A stretch of DNA of 64,000 nucleotides from Owenia fusiformis (GCA_903813345.2 CAIIXF020000011.1:5046571-5110570); one strand, 5' to 3'. Numbered from the stretch's first letter, positions 11,160 through 22,007 are shown. A program made the numbers and translations. The notes: generated by a model not told the origin, from the sequence alone.

Positions 11160-13905
11160 ATGAGAATGAATAATTCTATTGGAAAACTGTTCTTGACAGT
11201 ATCATTGATGTTTTACATCATCCAGGGTGAGTTGAGATTTACTTTATGTTTATTGTTCTTGTTTATTAATAAATAAAATATCGTCCAATCTAACGCTGAC
11301 TAATGTACTAATATCAATACAATATCATGAAAAATGTACACAATTTAAAATTCTTTATCAAACAACGATGAATGCAAATCAATGCACCAAATTAAGTATT
11401 TAACGTTTTTTTATTTTAAAGCATTTTCTTTCTAACAATAATTAAAGATATTTTCTCTCAAATCAGTGAATTTGATTTTTATCTCAAGCCAACTTAAGCC
11501 CTTAACAATGAAAAGTACATTGTAAACAGTTTTGTATCCAGCATACAATCAGGCTGTTAGTTACACAAGTGGATATGACCCACTGTTATCCAAAATAATG
11601 TAGTTTTGTGTTTTTATTGGTAACTGTACATCCTCCTAAGCAGGTGTCCAGCATCCGTACCTCCTTCTTCCCCCTGCTATAACCAATTTGGAAGCGCCCG
11701 ATAAAACTGAATCATGTGATCTAATTATGTGCGATGACGTATACATGATTGCTATCGCAAAGTTGCGACAGTGAATCAAATTGCGAGTTCTAAATCGGGG
11801 AAATGCCAACTGCTTATCACAGGAGGTAAAAAGAAAGAAGATATTCTGGATTTTGAAGCCCTGTGATCGGAGGATGGTAACTGTACAACATGAGTAAGTG
11901 TTTATTATCAATGTTAATCTTCCAGACAACAATGCCGAAGGTGGAACTATTGGTAAGAAGAATTGCAAGAAGCAAGATTTGTGGGAAATGAGAGATACTA
12001 TTACAGGAGATGTCACTACACTGAAAGAAGAGGTTTCAAACTTGAGAGAAGAGGTTTCAAAGCTGAAAAAAGAAGTTTCTACTTGCGCAAATAAACCTGA
12101 CACAAAGTGTGACAGTGCAGAGTTAAGAGAAGATATACAGAAAATACTTGGTGAGTGTTTGAAATTTTGTTAGCAATTATACAGGGCATCAGTGAAACAC
12201 TCACTTGCAGATAATGGAGAAATCACTCATTTTAGCCCTAAATGGGACCTCTTTTTGAGAAAATATGCCTTAATTTGAGAAATGGCCATATGGTAGCTAA
12301 ATTTTCATAAAGGTCCTAACTGGTTTGCAAATAAGGACTTTGCAGTTTCGGTGAAGCCTCATATAAATTTGCCATAGACTTTCTATTCGTACCTAAGCCA
12401 ATGTTATGACCAATAAACTATGGTTTGAATCTGTTATGATTGTTTCCTTATCTACAATATTAATGCAAAGTTTCATTGTACAGACTTTACCTACATATAT
12501 ATGCATATAAGTTTTAAAAACTATACCCGATATGAATCAAACTAAGATTAGACATCAACTACTTTTTTAAAAGAACTATATTTAATTCTTGTTTGGTAAA
12601 TCTGATTATCATTATTAGATAAAATTGAGAGGGTCTATTCCTCATTTTCATGATTCATTGTTACAATTGTTAATGAAAATTTTTTAATCACTTATCAGAT
12701 TTTCTTTATTTAGCTCATTTAGTCAAAATTGTAATGCACATCATATCACAAAATAATTTACTATCAAATATAAAGTCAATACTGTAAATTGCTTTAATTT
12801 GATGGCTGTTTTAATTTGGTGGATTTGGCGGATGGATAGAAACCGCCAAATTAAGTCTCCAACAATTTTTTCAAAAATGAAATTCCCAGGATTTTTGTCC
12901 AATGCCTTTTTCATGTGTTACCAGTTGCTCGATAAAACTTTGGTGAAAATCTGAAATGAATAATGGATAAAATGTCAATTTTAAACTATTTCTGATGACC
13001 TACAGAGTCCCCTCTAATTTGTATTATAAACAATCTGATTTGCCAAAATCCGCCAAATTAAACAGTGCCAAATTAAAGCAATTTACAGTATTCATATATG
13101 CTCCTTTTCTATTTTAAGCTACTTTTTCCAAGAACTCTCATCAAACTGGTCAACTAGCTATTCTACAATATAGTAATGATCAACAAATGCATGCCATTTT
13201 ACCAAAAACTAGATAAAAATAAATCCAATAGTCAGCTTTGCCTCTGTTTTTTTTTAAGCTACTGTAATGGTACCAGACTGTAAAAATCAACAGGATGGAA
13301 GAGTTAATATCAGAACTACAGATAGAATCTTCCAAACGCAATGCATCAACGGTTGGCTTGTTTTTGCTCAGAGGTTTGATGGGTCGGTTGACTTTTATAG
13401 AAATTGGGCAGATTACAAAAATGGATTCGGACAAATTAACGGGGAATACTTTTTGGGCTTTAATAACATATTATCAATTTTGAAGCAGGGGAGTTACAAA
13501 CTTCGTATAGAAATCACTACTTGGCCGGATCAGGGTAATGTCACTAAGTATGCAGAATATAGTACGTTTGATCTGGCGGGAGAGAGTGAGCAATATAGGA
13601 TCACTGTGTCGGGATATTCTGGAACGGCAGGTGATGGCATGGCGTACAGCAACAACGCGAAGTTCACTACGAGGGACCAAGATCGTGATACATGGAGTAG
13701 TGGTAACTGTGCAACTCGAGAATTTGGAGCATGGTGGTATAAATTCTGCACATATGCTAACCTATATGGACCTTACATGTCTTCATCACAATGTGATGTG
13801 AGAGCTAGATGTATGTATTGGTATAAATGGCCACAAAGTATAGGTCATCCAGATAATTTTGGCTACTCATTTAGAGAAATAAGGATGATGATAAGAAGGG
13901 TTTAA
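11160..13905 (+). CDS. Secreted coiled-coil fibrinogen-domain lectin, copy 2
   Basis: Predicted exons are 11160-11226, 11926-12150 and 13259-13905 (about 312 aa), in the same phase-1 arrangement as copy 1. Exon 1 is the signal peptide and exon 2 the coiled coil. Exon 2 is 27 bases shorter at its 3' end than in copy 1, losing about nine residues of the stalk. Exon 3 is the fibrinogen domain with WLVFAQRFDGSVDFYRNW, the acidic calcium loop TRDQDRDTW, SSGNCA and AWWYKFC. At the exon 3 acceptor only the upstream AG (13257-13258) survives; the second AG of copy 1 is AA here. The C-terminal subdomain differs most from copy 1 (ARCMYWYKWPQ), as expected if ligand binding diverged. Role as for copy 1; the family is clear, the ligand unknown. 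Confidence 0.85.
11629..11876. mobile_element. Short MITE with 9-bp target duplication
   Basis: The ends CATCCTCC and GGAGGATG are flanked on both sides by GTAACTGTA (11620-11628 and 11877-11885). A 9-bp duplication fits a Mutator-like element. It is absent from unit 1, so it is specific to this copy. It lies about 50 bp upstream of exon 2 of lectin gene 2. Confidence 0.7.
12782..13088. mobile_element. TA-flanked MITE in intron 2 of lectin gene 2
   Basis: Paralogue of 5478-5780, with the same CTGTAAATTGC/GCAATTTACAG ends and TA flanks. Confidence 0.8.
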
Positions 13906-14293
13906 GTTTGAGCTTTTATTCCATGAATAAAACTATTTTCTGTAAAATACTAACAAAACAAAAGTCATATTTTAAAATCCACTTTCAAATGCAATATTAG
14001 CAAAAATACCTGTGCGTGCTCTTACTATCATACAAAATCATGTATCAAATAATCGGTATATAACAAATTACAACTATAAATAAGATGAGAATATGTAATA
14101 AACATTAACAATTGAAGACATTTAGAGAGTTGGTTCATACTCTGTATACCTCATGGATGGAATAGATTTATATCGAACAAGCAACATTATTGGAAATTAG
14201 AACTTGAACTTTATCAGAAAATTCAGAATTCCTCAAATCAAGCGATTTTGGTTCAACAATGGGCAAGTATTGCCCTTTCTCTGTTGTTAAAAA
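13906..14293. other. 3' flank of lectin gene 2
   Basis: An AATAAA near 13926 follows the stop codon by about 20 bp. The remainder parallels unit 1 and holds no gene. Confidence 0.5.
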
Positions 14294-14450
14294 GACCCCT
14301 GACCACGACTTAAAAAAGACCCCTGACCACAACTAAAAAAGACCCCTGACCACGATTAAAAAAAGACCCCTGACCAGGACTAAAAAAGACCCCTGACCAC
14401 GACTAAAAAAGACCCCTGACCACGACTAAAAAAGACCCCTGACCACGACT
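14294..14450. repeat. GACCCCTGACC minisatellite, seven copies
   Basis: Seven near-identical copies with a ~22-bp period, against three in unit 1. Confidence 0.85.
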
Positions 14451-14771
14451 AAATATACCATCAAAGGGACAATATATGACTCTGTGTTATTCCAATTGAC
14501 TCTTGGCCTAGTGTTAAGGAGGTAATTAAAAAATCAAGTTATCATTCTATTTTCAATATCAACAACCAAAACCCCTGTACGAACCTTATCTTTGAAATAT
14601 TCACTTATATATATGTCATATAATTGACCATACTAAGGGATGATCTAGTGGGGCAAAAAGCTACTGAAGCCTAAAAATGTCCTCTACAGTCCTTATTGTA
14701 GCCCTGCCCCCATACTGTATCCCCCCTCCCGTTACGGGGGATACACAGTCTTGAAGCAAGATTACCCTAGT

Positions 14772-14997
14772 CACTGGCAGATCCAGGGGGGGATACAGGG
14801 GGAATGGGCCAATAAAAACATTTTTGGCCCCGAAAATTTTGTAGGGCTTCAATTAGTGGGCCTTTTTAAGGTATGACTTGGCCTTTTTGGGTCTTATTTT
14901 TTAATTTTAGACCAATTTTTGGTTTTAGGGGCCGAAAAAAATATTTCTGACTTGAAATTTAGCCCCCGCCCCTTGTTGGTTTCTGGATCCACCAATG
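14772..14997. mobile_element. CACTGGCGGATCC-type MITE, copy in unit 2
   Basis: CACTGGCAGATCCAGG at the left and CTGGATCCACCAATG at the right, with CTAGT on both outer sides. It is the paralogue of 7396-7663, so it was inserted before the duplication. Confidence 0.65.
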
Positions 14998-15032
14998 CTA
15001 GTTGCCCCTTTAACCTGTATTTAGTGCCTTAC

Positions 15033-15110
15033 CCGCCATCTATCATCCAGTTCTTGAAGTTGCTGTTGTTTCCTCTGCAGATCGCCTTCCCTCTCCTCTT
15101 GTTCATTATA
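15033..15110 (-). CDS. VPS13D: VPS13D exon 4 (78 nt)
   Basis: Minus strand, after a CATTTCAG acceptor, reads YNEQEEREGDLQRKQQQLQ then ELDDRWR, and ends at a GTAAGG donor in phase 0. It aligns with the charged linker after the first beta strands of the VPS13D chorein domain. It follows exon 3 in phase 0. Later exons must lie at lower coordinates and were not recognised, so most of the gene is outside the window. Confidence 0.75.
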
Positions 15111-15824
15111 CTGAAATGAAATCAATCTTACCAGATTTATTGGTGTTTTTGCACATTTTAAACAATGTAGCAAATAAAAAGGTATAAATGTGACAAACTA
15201 TCACTAATTGGTAATTTTTTGCAAATATGTAACAATTGTTACAATTAAACTGAATCCCAGTGACAGAAAATTGGAGTAATTGAGAATATTAAGTAAATTG
15301 AAAGTAACTTTCAAAAGATGGCATTTACATGACAAAATGTGACTCACCGACTGCCATAACCAAATGGTAACAATTGTTACAACTGCTTATTGCTGATTGG
15401 TGGCAGTAACAAGATGTCACAAGTTCATCATGAAAGTGACATTAAAATATACATCAAATGCACATAGGGACTGACTGAACCATAAAAACAGTTAAACTTA
15501 AAATTTTCATGAAAAGTTAGTTCAGTTAAACATGTATCTGAATACCTCTCTGAAATCTGAAAACCTATCAAAACACTTTTTGCCAGTCTAAATTTTTGAC
15601 CTCACACTGACTTCCTTGATAAAAAAAAACTTAACAAGTAAGCATATTTTTATGTAAGTTAATCTCTCTGGTTTTTATATATTTAAACAACTTCATTTCT
15701 TCAGAGAAATTTTAAATAAAATAATAAAAAAATTCTCTAAAGAAATTAATAAAGTTGTTTAAATTAGTCAAAGTGACATTCAGATTAGACAAGTTTTACC
15801 ATACAACAATATACAACAATATAC
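15111..15824. other. VPS13D intron 3
   Basis: No gene, repeat array or element with clear ends is visible. AT-rich intronic DNA. Confidence 0.5.
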
Positions 15825-15937
15825 CTCGACATTCTCTTTTGGGCCTGTCACCATATAAAGGTTTTCTATAGAGATAACCCAGGCTTCTGATGTCATATGC
15901 CGGAATGGGATGTGCAGGGAAATACGACCAATGAAAC
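15825..15937 (-). CDS. VPS13D: VPS13D exon 3 (113 nt)
   Basis: Minus strand, after a TTTCAG acceptor, reads (G)FIGRISLHIPFRHM, TSEAWVISIENLYMV and TGPKENVE, then a GTATAT donor in phase 0. FIGR-I-L-IPF followed by a W-VISI-L motif is characteristic of the chorein_N region of VPS13 proteins. It is separated from exon 2 by a 10-kb intron that contains the Academ-like transposon and other insertions. Confidence 0.85.
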
Positions 15938-15958
15938 CTGAAATTAAAAGACACTAAC

Positions 15959-16453
15959 TTAAAGATGCATTATGCCATAGGTTTTTGACCCAGACAATCA
16001 ATAACGTCCTATTGTTATTGCTCATATAATATCTCACATACCATGGATATATCTTGATAATAACTTTTGGGTATATTATTGCCAAAATATCAGAAATAAT
16101 CAACAGAACAACCAAACTCAAGAATTAAACACAATCGATTCCTTGGCTAGCGAGGGGAATCCCTATTGAGTCACAGAAGCGCCTTGAACCAGGCAGCCAA
16201 TCAGGTTTATGATAAACAAATTCAACGACCAATTAGATAACAGGAGGACTTTCCCGGAATATTCAAACTTCAGATTGAATTAATTTCTTCGAAAATAATT
16301 AGATCGGCAAGCACAATCACAAAATTAACACTGAGAGGGGGATTTGGGACTTCTTCTTTGGTAAGTAGATGGGTATATATGTGGTGCAACTCAATATGCA
16401 AAAAATCAAGAGGGGTCTTGATTTTGCTATCCTATGGCATAGAGCCTCTTTAA
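15959..16453. mobile_element. TTAA-flanked MITE
   Basis: The ends TTAAAGATGCATTATGCC and GGCATAGAGCCTCTTTAA are inverted repeats of about 24 bp (TATGCCATAGG core) that include TTAA at both ends. A TTAA target fits piggyBac or Kolobok derivatives. It lies about 20 bp upstream of VPS13D exon 3 (minus strand), where it could disturb the branch-point region. No ORF. Confidence 0.7.
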
Positions 16454-16682
16454 TGTTTAAAATTTAAGTATTTGTGGGACAGACAAGAGTAAAACAAAGG
16501 CTCGTAATCTTGAATGATTTATTTATAATCCTGAATCATATTACAATCTTGAAATATAATATAATCTTGAATAGGGGTTCATGCAATTCCCCCCCCCCCT
16601 TGGCCCAACAATTCTTTCAAAATCATGCAGTTTTTCACCATTCTGAGCACTTTTCACATTGTTTTGGGCACTTTTGGGCTAA

Positions 16683-16835
16683 TAGTCCGGATGTAGAGCC
16701 AGTAGAGGTGGAAATGCTTATTATATGAACTTTTTTTGCATTTTCTGTTTAAACATGATATCCATATTCAGAAACTGCCGGATGCCCAACGGGCATCCTT
16801 GAGGATTTTTTTTGGCGGCCATTTTGAATTTTCAC
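16683..16835. repeat. Left inverted repeat arm of the Academ-like element
   Basis: Matches the complement of 22722-22869, in particular GGAAATGCTTATTATATGAA and CAACGGGCATCCTTGAGG. It contains a short inner hairpin (GGATGCCC-AAC-GGGCATCC). Confidence 0.75.
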
Positions 16836-17206
16836 ACGTTTTATGTATTTTAGCCAGCATATTAGAACAGAAAACTAGCATACACATAAACATATCTTGC
16901 TGTTTTATCTATAATAGAGTTTTAATATGATGTAAACCAATATGTTAGGTTTAAGAAATGTTTCTTGACAAAAATAAAAAAAATTCAAGATGGCCGCCAA
17001 CCTTACAATTTATGAAATGTCTCATTCTGTGATAATATCAAATTGATATTAGTGTTTCCTACAAAATTATCAATAAATAATACTAAATACATCTGATTAT
17101 GATCTCTTTCTCACATATAAAATATCTGAAATGAGTAAAAAGTAACCTACATAATAATAATGATGTTCCACAAGGGTCATTTCTTGGTGCAATATATATC
17201 TTGAAT

Positions 17207-18814
17207 TTATGAATTATCTTCTTTCACTAAAATTTCATCAAGGATTTCCTTCAATAAATCCTCATCAGTTTCTTCCAATTCCTGTTCAGTTACTGTCTTA
17301 GTATGTTGGTTATTGCACTCATTCCCCTTGCAAACACAGAACAATGTACATGATAAAGATGCCTTGGAGCATGAACATCGGCCAGTTCCACATACATTGC
17401 CCTCTGATGCACATGTGCACTTAATGAGCTGGAGAATTCCTTCAGGGGCACAGGGTATGTCCTTGGGCATTGTTGTTGGGACAAGTGAGCCCGTGCTGTT
17501 AATTTCCCAACCATAATCTGTTGGAAGGATAAGTGGGGGGTCAGGCATATCAGCATTTTTCCATATAGCTACTTGGAAATGAGCTCGCTTCACATGCTGG
17601 GAAAATGCTTCTGTTGTTGGTGGGAGGGATTTTAGCTTTGGTGCATTTGTAATGTGTTTTGCAGCATTTTTCTTTGCCCATACAGCATATCTCACATCAG
17701 ACATTTTGTCAGTGACTTTAGGTGTAATTCCATAACATCTAGAAACAAATTCTGTTGAAGTTTTCTCAACTTCAGTCATGTCTGCATTGACATCTCCCAA
17801 GTTAGCCAGTGAGTATCTATTTAACACCTTCAGGACTGTTAGCTTGCCAATTCCATGCATGCAAGATGTCGTATCACTGCCAGAGAGACCATGCGCAGCT
17901 AACAAGTTTGGGATTTTTAATTTGTGTTCATTTAGGGTTGCATTAATGTTAATGTTTGCTCGGCCAGATGATGTTCCCTCCATTACGATGTTATTTTCAA
18001 TTAACTTGTGCTTGAGACAGTGATGAAGAAGTAGAAGGAAAACATCAGTATCATCACTGCGTACACTGATATTCTGTTGGCCTTTACTGGCAGCATGCAG
18101 AACCTGGTGTACGATAATAACATCTGCTTCTTCTTGAGTGTTCCTTAAGTCATCACGTTGGTCAATATTTCCTTTGTGAATTTGTACAGGTGTTGGATCA
18201 GGACCTGTGATAACAAGGATGTTGGAGAATGATCCTTCACTAGCTTTTTGAGTGAGATGGTCGATGACACACTTTATCAACTGGACCTTGTTCTCAGTCA
18301 CATTCAGAACAACATTCTGTGCAGGGAGAGGTGTGTCAGAGCTGAACTTATACACTCTACTGGCTGATTGAGCTCGAGATGACCTGGTGCTGTTCTTTAT
18401 GCTATTGTCTTTATATCTGTCAAAGATAAGGTATACATCTGATTCGGTTAGGAGTCTCAGGATGTATTTAGTGAAAGCAATACAGAAGTTTTCAATTTTG
18501 CCAGCCATCGGCCATGTTATGATCCAAAGGATGGCACACCCATCAACGACACGTGCATTGCAATTGTTTCCTCTTGAGGTCACCTCAATCTGTAACTTTT
18601 GTTTCAGTGTTGATTTTGAAGTTGTGATATTAATTTCTCCATTTTCATCAAATAGTGATGTCGGTATTGGGGAGAGTTCATGGGATATTACTTCAGGGAG
18701 GTCTACAGTGCGAGTCGCAATCAACCCAATTACTCTGGAGTATATAAGCTCTGTATCAAATACAGGGGTGTCATTAACTTGCACTCGCTTTTTGCTGACA
18801 GCCATTGTAACAAC
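17207..18814 (-). CDS. Academ-like element: XPG/PIN-like nuclease plus CXC domain (second exon)
   Basis: The ORF from ATG 18805 encodes 532 aa. A TTTCAG acceptor just upstream lets it be read from 18814 as the second exon of the transposase gene. Acidic motifs of the XPG/FEN1/PIN nuclease fold appear in order: VVDG (D88 of the 532-aa ORF), LIFDRY (D129), EEADVI (E225/E226, D228), SDDTDVF (D251, D252, D254) and HGLSGSDTTS (D311). Around residues 462-499 a Cys-rich tesmin/TSO1-like CXC segment (CTCASEGNVCGTGRCSCS) could bind DNA or zinc. The tail is acidic. A role in processing transposon ends or flaps is inferred. There are no stops or frameshifts. Confidence 0.8.
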   Translation of the reverse strand, partial: VVTMAVSKKRVQVNDTPVFDTELIYSRVIGLIATRTVDLPEVISHELSPIPTSLFDENGEINITTSKSTLKQKLQIEVTSRGNNCNARVVDGCAILWIITWPMAGKIENFCIAFTKYILRLLTESDVYLIFDRYKDNSIKNSTRSSRAQSASRVYKFSSDTPLPAQNVVLNVTENKVQLIKCVIDHLTQKASEGSFSNILVITGPDPTPVQIHKGNIDQRDDLRNTQEEADVIIVHQVLHAASKGQQNISVRSDDTDVFLLLLHHCLKHKLIENNIVMEGTSSGRANININATLNEHKLKIPNLLAAHGLSGSDTTSCMHGIGKLTVLKVLNRYSLANLGDVNADMTEVEKTSTEFVSRCYGITPKVTDKMSDVRYAVWAKKNAAKHITNAPKLKSLPPTTEAFSQHVKRAHFQVAIWKNADMPDPPLILPTDYGWEINSTGSLVPTTMPKDIPCAPEGILQLIKCTCASEGNVCGTGRCSCSKASLSCTLFCVCKGNECNNQHTKTVTEQELEETDEDLLKEILDEILVKEDNS

Positions 18815-19151
18815 CTGAAATGATTGAACATGAATGTTAAATGTAAATACAGTAAAACCTACTATAAGTATACATTTTTACATTTTGAGCCTATCAAATT
18901 CAGTTTCCAGTGCCCTATAAAACTCTCTGTAAAACTAAAACATAAAGTGGAAGTAATGAAAATTAATACATTAATAAAATCTTATTTGTCAAATTGGTGC
19001 TTGGTTGCAATATATATGTGTATACTCTGTCAATCAATATCATATTATTCTTCAAATCAAATCCATTTACATTCCCTACCATTAATAAAAAATTATATTA
19101 ATTTATCTATTCTATATTTTATGCAGAAAAATAATCAATCATTTTGGCTAC
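18815..19151 (-). other. Predicted intron joining transposase and nuclease ORFs
   Basis: On the minus strand, TCTAAG|GTAGCC at 19152/19151 is a donor in phase 0 and ATTTCAG|GTTGTTACAATG at 18815/18814 an acceptor in phase 0. Removal fuses codon 952 of the first ORF to V-V-T-M-A-V-S of the second, giving 1487 aa. The first ORF otherwise reads only ten more codons past the donor before its stop. Confidence 0.7.
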
Positions 19152-22007
19152 CTTAGAGGTTAATGATCCATAGAATCCCTCAGGCCAGGTCTCCTCATAC
19201 TTCATCCATTCTTCTGTGCCAAGTCTAACAGAGTCATAGGCATTAACAGTTACAGGACTCAGCTTTCCGGTGTTAATATTGATGAGAGATGCTGGATGTG
19301 ATTCTGGGTCCAATGGATCGATACATGTGACCAGCTTGTCACAAAGTTTCAAGCGGTCTGCTAAATCAGACTTTATTCTGGAGTTTCCTTCCTCCTTATG
19401 TGCAGTAATCACCTGATCTTGCTTTCCAGATATGCTTGCAAGATCATTCATCAGCTGACTACATACATGAAGACTGAGAGCCCACCTCTTTAAACTATTT
19501 GGGTTTAGGGTATTACCTATGATTCCACCTGGTCCATGACCATAGCGCATGAATGTAGTTTCAATATACATGTCTGACCATATCCCATTCCAAACACCTG
19601 GGGAATGACGGGTGACATGTTCCCCATTGAGAAAATGTTTAAGGACTTCTTCAGGTAGACCTTCCATGTCTCGTAAGTAGAACAAGCCATATTTTGCATA
19701 GTTAAAATGCCTTGCTGCGAAGAAATACGGGATCATGGCTTCAACAGCAGCTAAATGCAGCAGCCAATCAGCCTCACGTTCGGCCCTTACAAATGACATC
19801 ATAATAAACACAGGCTTGATGAGGTTTTCAAGCCACAGTTTGGAGGTCAGACTACTTGCAGCTTTGGTTTCAAGTGTGGTAATCAGGTCTTCATAGTTGG
19901 AGCACTGGTTAATAGTTGTCCTCAGAACCTCTTCAGTTAGCATTCTCAATGCCCTGGTGTTATTTGGAAAATTCTTGCCAGATAGCATTTTGGCTACTCC
20001 TGCGAATGTTGAACTGAGGATGTCCTCAATTCCACTTTCAGCCATCAATACTCCAACACACCCCACAAAACTCATGAGCATGTGCTTGCCACCAACTCTG
20101 TTAATAACATTATTCAATTTCAGGGGATAATGGAATTTGACTCCAACCACTATCTTGTACAGTTGCAGATCATTTGTAAGAACAACATAGGCTTGTCCAC
20201 AGTCCTTGGTGAGCTGCTGACTTTCCACAATTACAGTCAGCATTGAATTTGGGTCAGCAGGCTTCATGTCTATCAATGGTCTGTACTTTACTTTAGTGTG
20301 GTGTACAGTGGGGTGCTTTTTTTCTCTCGCTACTCTTGAATTATATCCACCAAATTCTGGTGTGTCTGGTGCACTTGTGATTTCAGAGAAGAAATTGAAA
20401 TCTAACTCTCTTGCTTTTTTTACAGTTTCAGATTGGTCATTTTGGAGGTCTGGAGAAAGCAGAGTTTTGGTAGCATAGGCTTGGGACATAGGTGGATTTT
20501 TAGGTCCTTCATATATTTGGGATGGGACATCAGGACAGCTTTCCCGAGAATCACTCAAAGGTAGCCTTGGGACAGTTGTATCATATTCATCATCTGCATC
20601 ATCAGTAGAATAACCTGATTGGCACTGTGTTAGAAGGAGCGCTAAGGCATGAGTTGACTTTAAACCATTTTGGGAAGAAATATTGGCATCAAAGTTATCA
20701 CTCATTAGTTGTATGAGTCCATCTTTATGGTCAAATGGACCATGATCATCGCCCTCTTTAGATACAGCTGATGCCACTGATGACTTGAACCTATTAACCT
20801 CTTCATAAGAACAGCAGACATGGAAATCAAAAAGGGAATTGATTAAGCACTTTTGTCTCAGTAAAACACCTAGAGCAACTTGCAGGGGGGTGTATCTTGT
20901 TGTTACTACACTGGTGATGATGTTACCAATCAATATTGTTGATAAGGATGATTTATTTAATTTTGGTGATATTGCCTCTAAGAGCATGATCAAGGTAGGA
21001 CTGACTGGTTCTGAGGCTATCCTTCCATTTATTCTTGTTTTGTATGATTTATTATTAGGACATACTTCTTTGCACTCTTTGATTATAATGGATGCAAGTT
21101 TTTTAACTTGAACATTTGTCTCATCTTCATCGACATTTTCATCATTATATAGCTTGGTCACTTTACTAGCAGCTGATTTATGAACCAATATATTGGCATA
21201 TCCTGGTGATGATAGCACAACATAATCATTCATAATTTCAGAAAGTCCATCAGTAAAACTTCGGCGGCACTTTTCACCATCAAATGTACAGTACAACTCA
21301 TACAGTTCATTCGTATTCCAAAACTTTGATAAGTCTTTTTCCATTTCTTCCGACACCTTGTACAAAGCAAGATCATGTGTTGAAGATGATGCACAACTTG
21401 ATGCCGCCTTTTTTACACAACATGCATTCATGAACTTGTGATAGCAGGCCTGGTGATATCTCCCATCTGCAGCATGTAAATCTGATACAGCACCCTGAAG
21501 TCTAACTTCTACTTTTTTAGACCATTCATCTCCACGCTCTTCACACTTCTGTAGAATATTATGTTTAAATGAGCCTTTATCACCACGATCAGCAGTTTTG
21601 CATTCTATAACTTTTTTCCACCTTTTAGGGTTATGAGGATCTAATGGTTTGCATATTTCCCCACAAAAAATGCAGTGTTCGAGGAAATTAAATGTTGGAA
21701 TATCAGATCGTCTCACACGTTTTGTCAAGACAGGAGAAGTATCTAATGCTTTGGTCGGTTTTGTTCTTTTCAGCTCTCTCTCGATATGAAACTTGGATGT
21801 ATATGTTGAAACACAGCTTTTGTGACTTTTTATTGTCCAGTCAGGATTACTATTTAGCTGAGTTGAAATGTCAATATGTATACTATCTTCCCGCTGTTTA
21901 CTAGAGGCTATGATCTTTTCAATTCTTTGGGCACCATTAATTTGCAAGTCTGTGGTACTATCTAATGAGCATTTCAAGAACTTTTTAAAATAACATTCTG
22001 TTGACAT
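19119..22007 (-). CDS. Academ-like DDE transposase (first exon/ORF, 962 aa)
   Basis: The N-terminal ~200 residues carry a Cys/His cluster: C112, C115, C119, C136 and the DLHAADGRYHQACYHKF signature (H178, H185, C188), probably a DNA-binding zinc finger. A likely catalytic region follows: LIQLMSDNFDANISSQNG near residue 437, GGKHMLMSFVG near 640, then RHFNYAKYGLFYLRDME and WSDMYIETTFMRYGHGPGG near 816. By analogy with RNase H-fold transposases, the Asp in SDNFD and the Glu in YIETTFMR are candidate DDE residues. The ATG at 22007 follows a TTTCCAG acceptor-like site, so an upstream non-coding or short coding exon may exist. The reading frame is uninterrupted. Transcription runs antisense to the lectins and parallel to VPS13D, whose intron 2 hosts it. 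Confidence 0.75.
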   Translation of the reverse strand: MSTECYFKKFLKCSLDSTTDLQINGAQRIEKIIASSKQREDSIHIDISTQLNSNPDWTIKSHKSCVSTYTSKFHIERELKRTKPTKALDTSPVLTKRVRRSDIPTFNFLEHCIFCGEICKPLDPHNPKRWKKVIECKTADRGDKGSFKHNILQKCEERGDEWSKKVEVRLQGAVSDLHAADGRYHQACYHKFMNACCVKKAASSCASSSTHDLALYKVSEEMEKDLSKFWNTNELYELYCTFDGEKCRRSFTDGLSEIMNDYVVLSSPGYANILVHKSAASKVTKLYNDENVDEDETNVQVKKLASIIIKECKEVCPNNKSYKTRINGRIASEPVSPTLIMLLEAISPKLNKSSLSTILIGNIITSVVTTRYTPLQVALGVLLRQKCLINSLFDFHVCCSYEEVNRFKSSVASAVSKEGDDHGPFDHKDGLIQLMSDNFDANISSQNGLKSTHALALLLTQCQSGYSTDDADDEYDTTVPRLPLSDSRESCPDVPSQIYEGPKNPPMSQAYATKTLLSPDLQNDQSETVKKARELDFNFFSEITSAPDTPEFGGYNSRVAREKKHPTVHHTKVKYRPLIDMKPADPNSMLTVIVESQQLTKDCGQAYVVLTNDLQLYKIVVGVKFHYPLKLNNVINRVGGKHMLMSFVGCVGVLMAESGIEDILSSTFAGVAKMLSGKNFPNNTRALRMLTEEVLRTTINQCSNYEDLITTLETKAASSLTSKLWLENLIKPVFIMMSFVRAEREADWLLHLAAVEAMIPYFFAARHFNYAKYGLFYLRDMEGLPEEVLKHFLNGEHVTRHSPGVWNGIWSDMYIETTFMRYGHGPGGIIGNTLNPNSLKRWALSLHVCSQLMNDLASISGKQDQVITAHKEEGNSRIKSDLADRLKLCDKLVTCIDPLDPESHPASLININTGKLSPVTVNAYDSVRLGTEEWMKYEETWPEGFYGSLTSKVAKMIDYFSA

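Larger units (their letters stand above)
10435..15016 (+). repeat. Segmental tandem duplication, unit 2
   Basis: Collinear with 2605-7682 but shorter. It lacks the LINE and CACTA-like insertions, and carries a private 248-bp MITE and an extra ~220-bp intron segment near 12505-12735. It ends 17 bp short of VPS13D exon 4. Confidence 0.9.
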
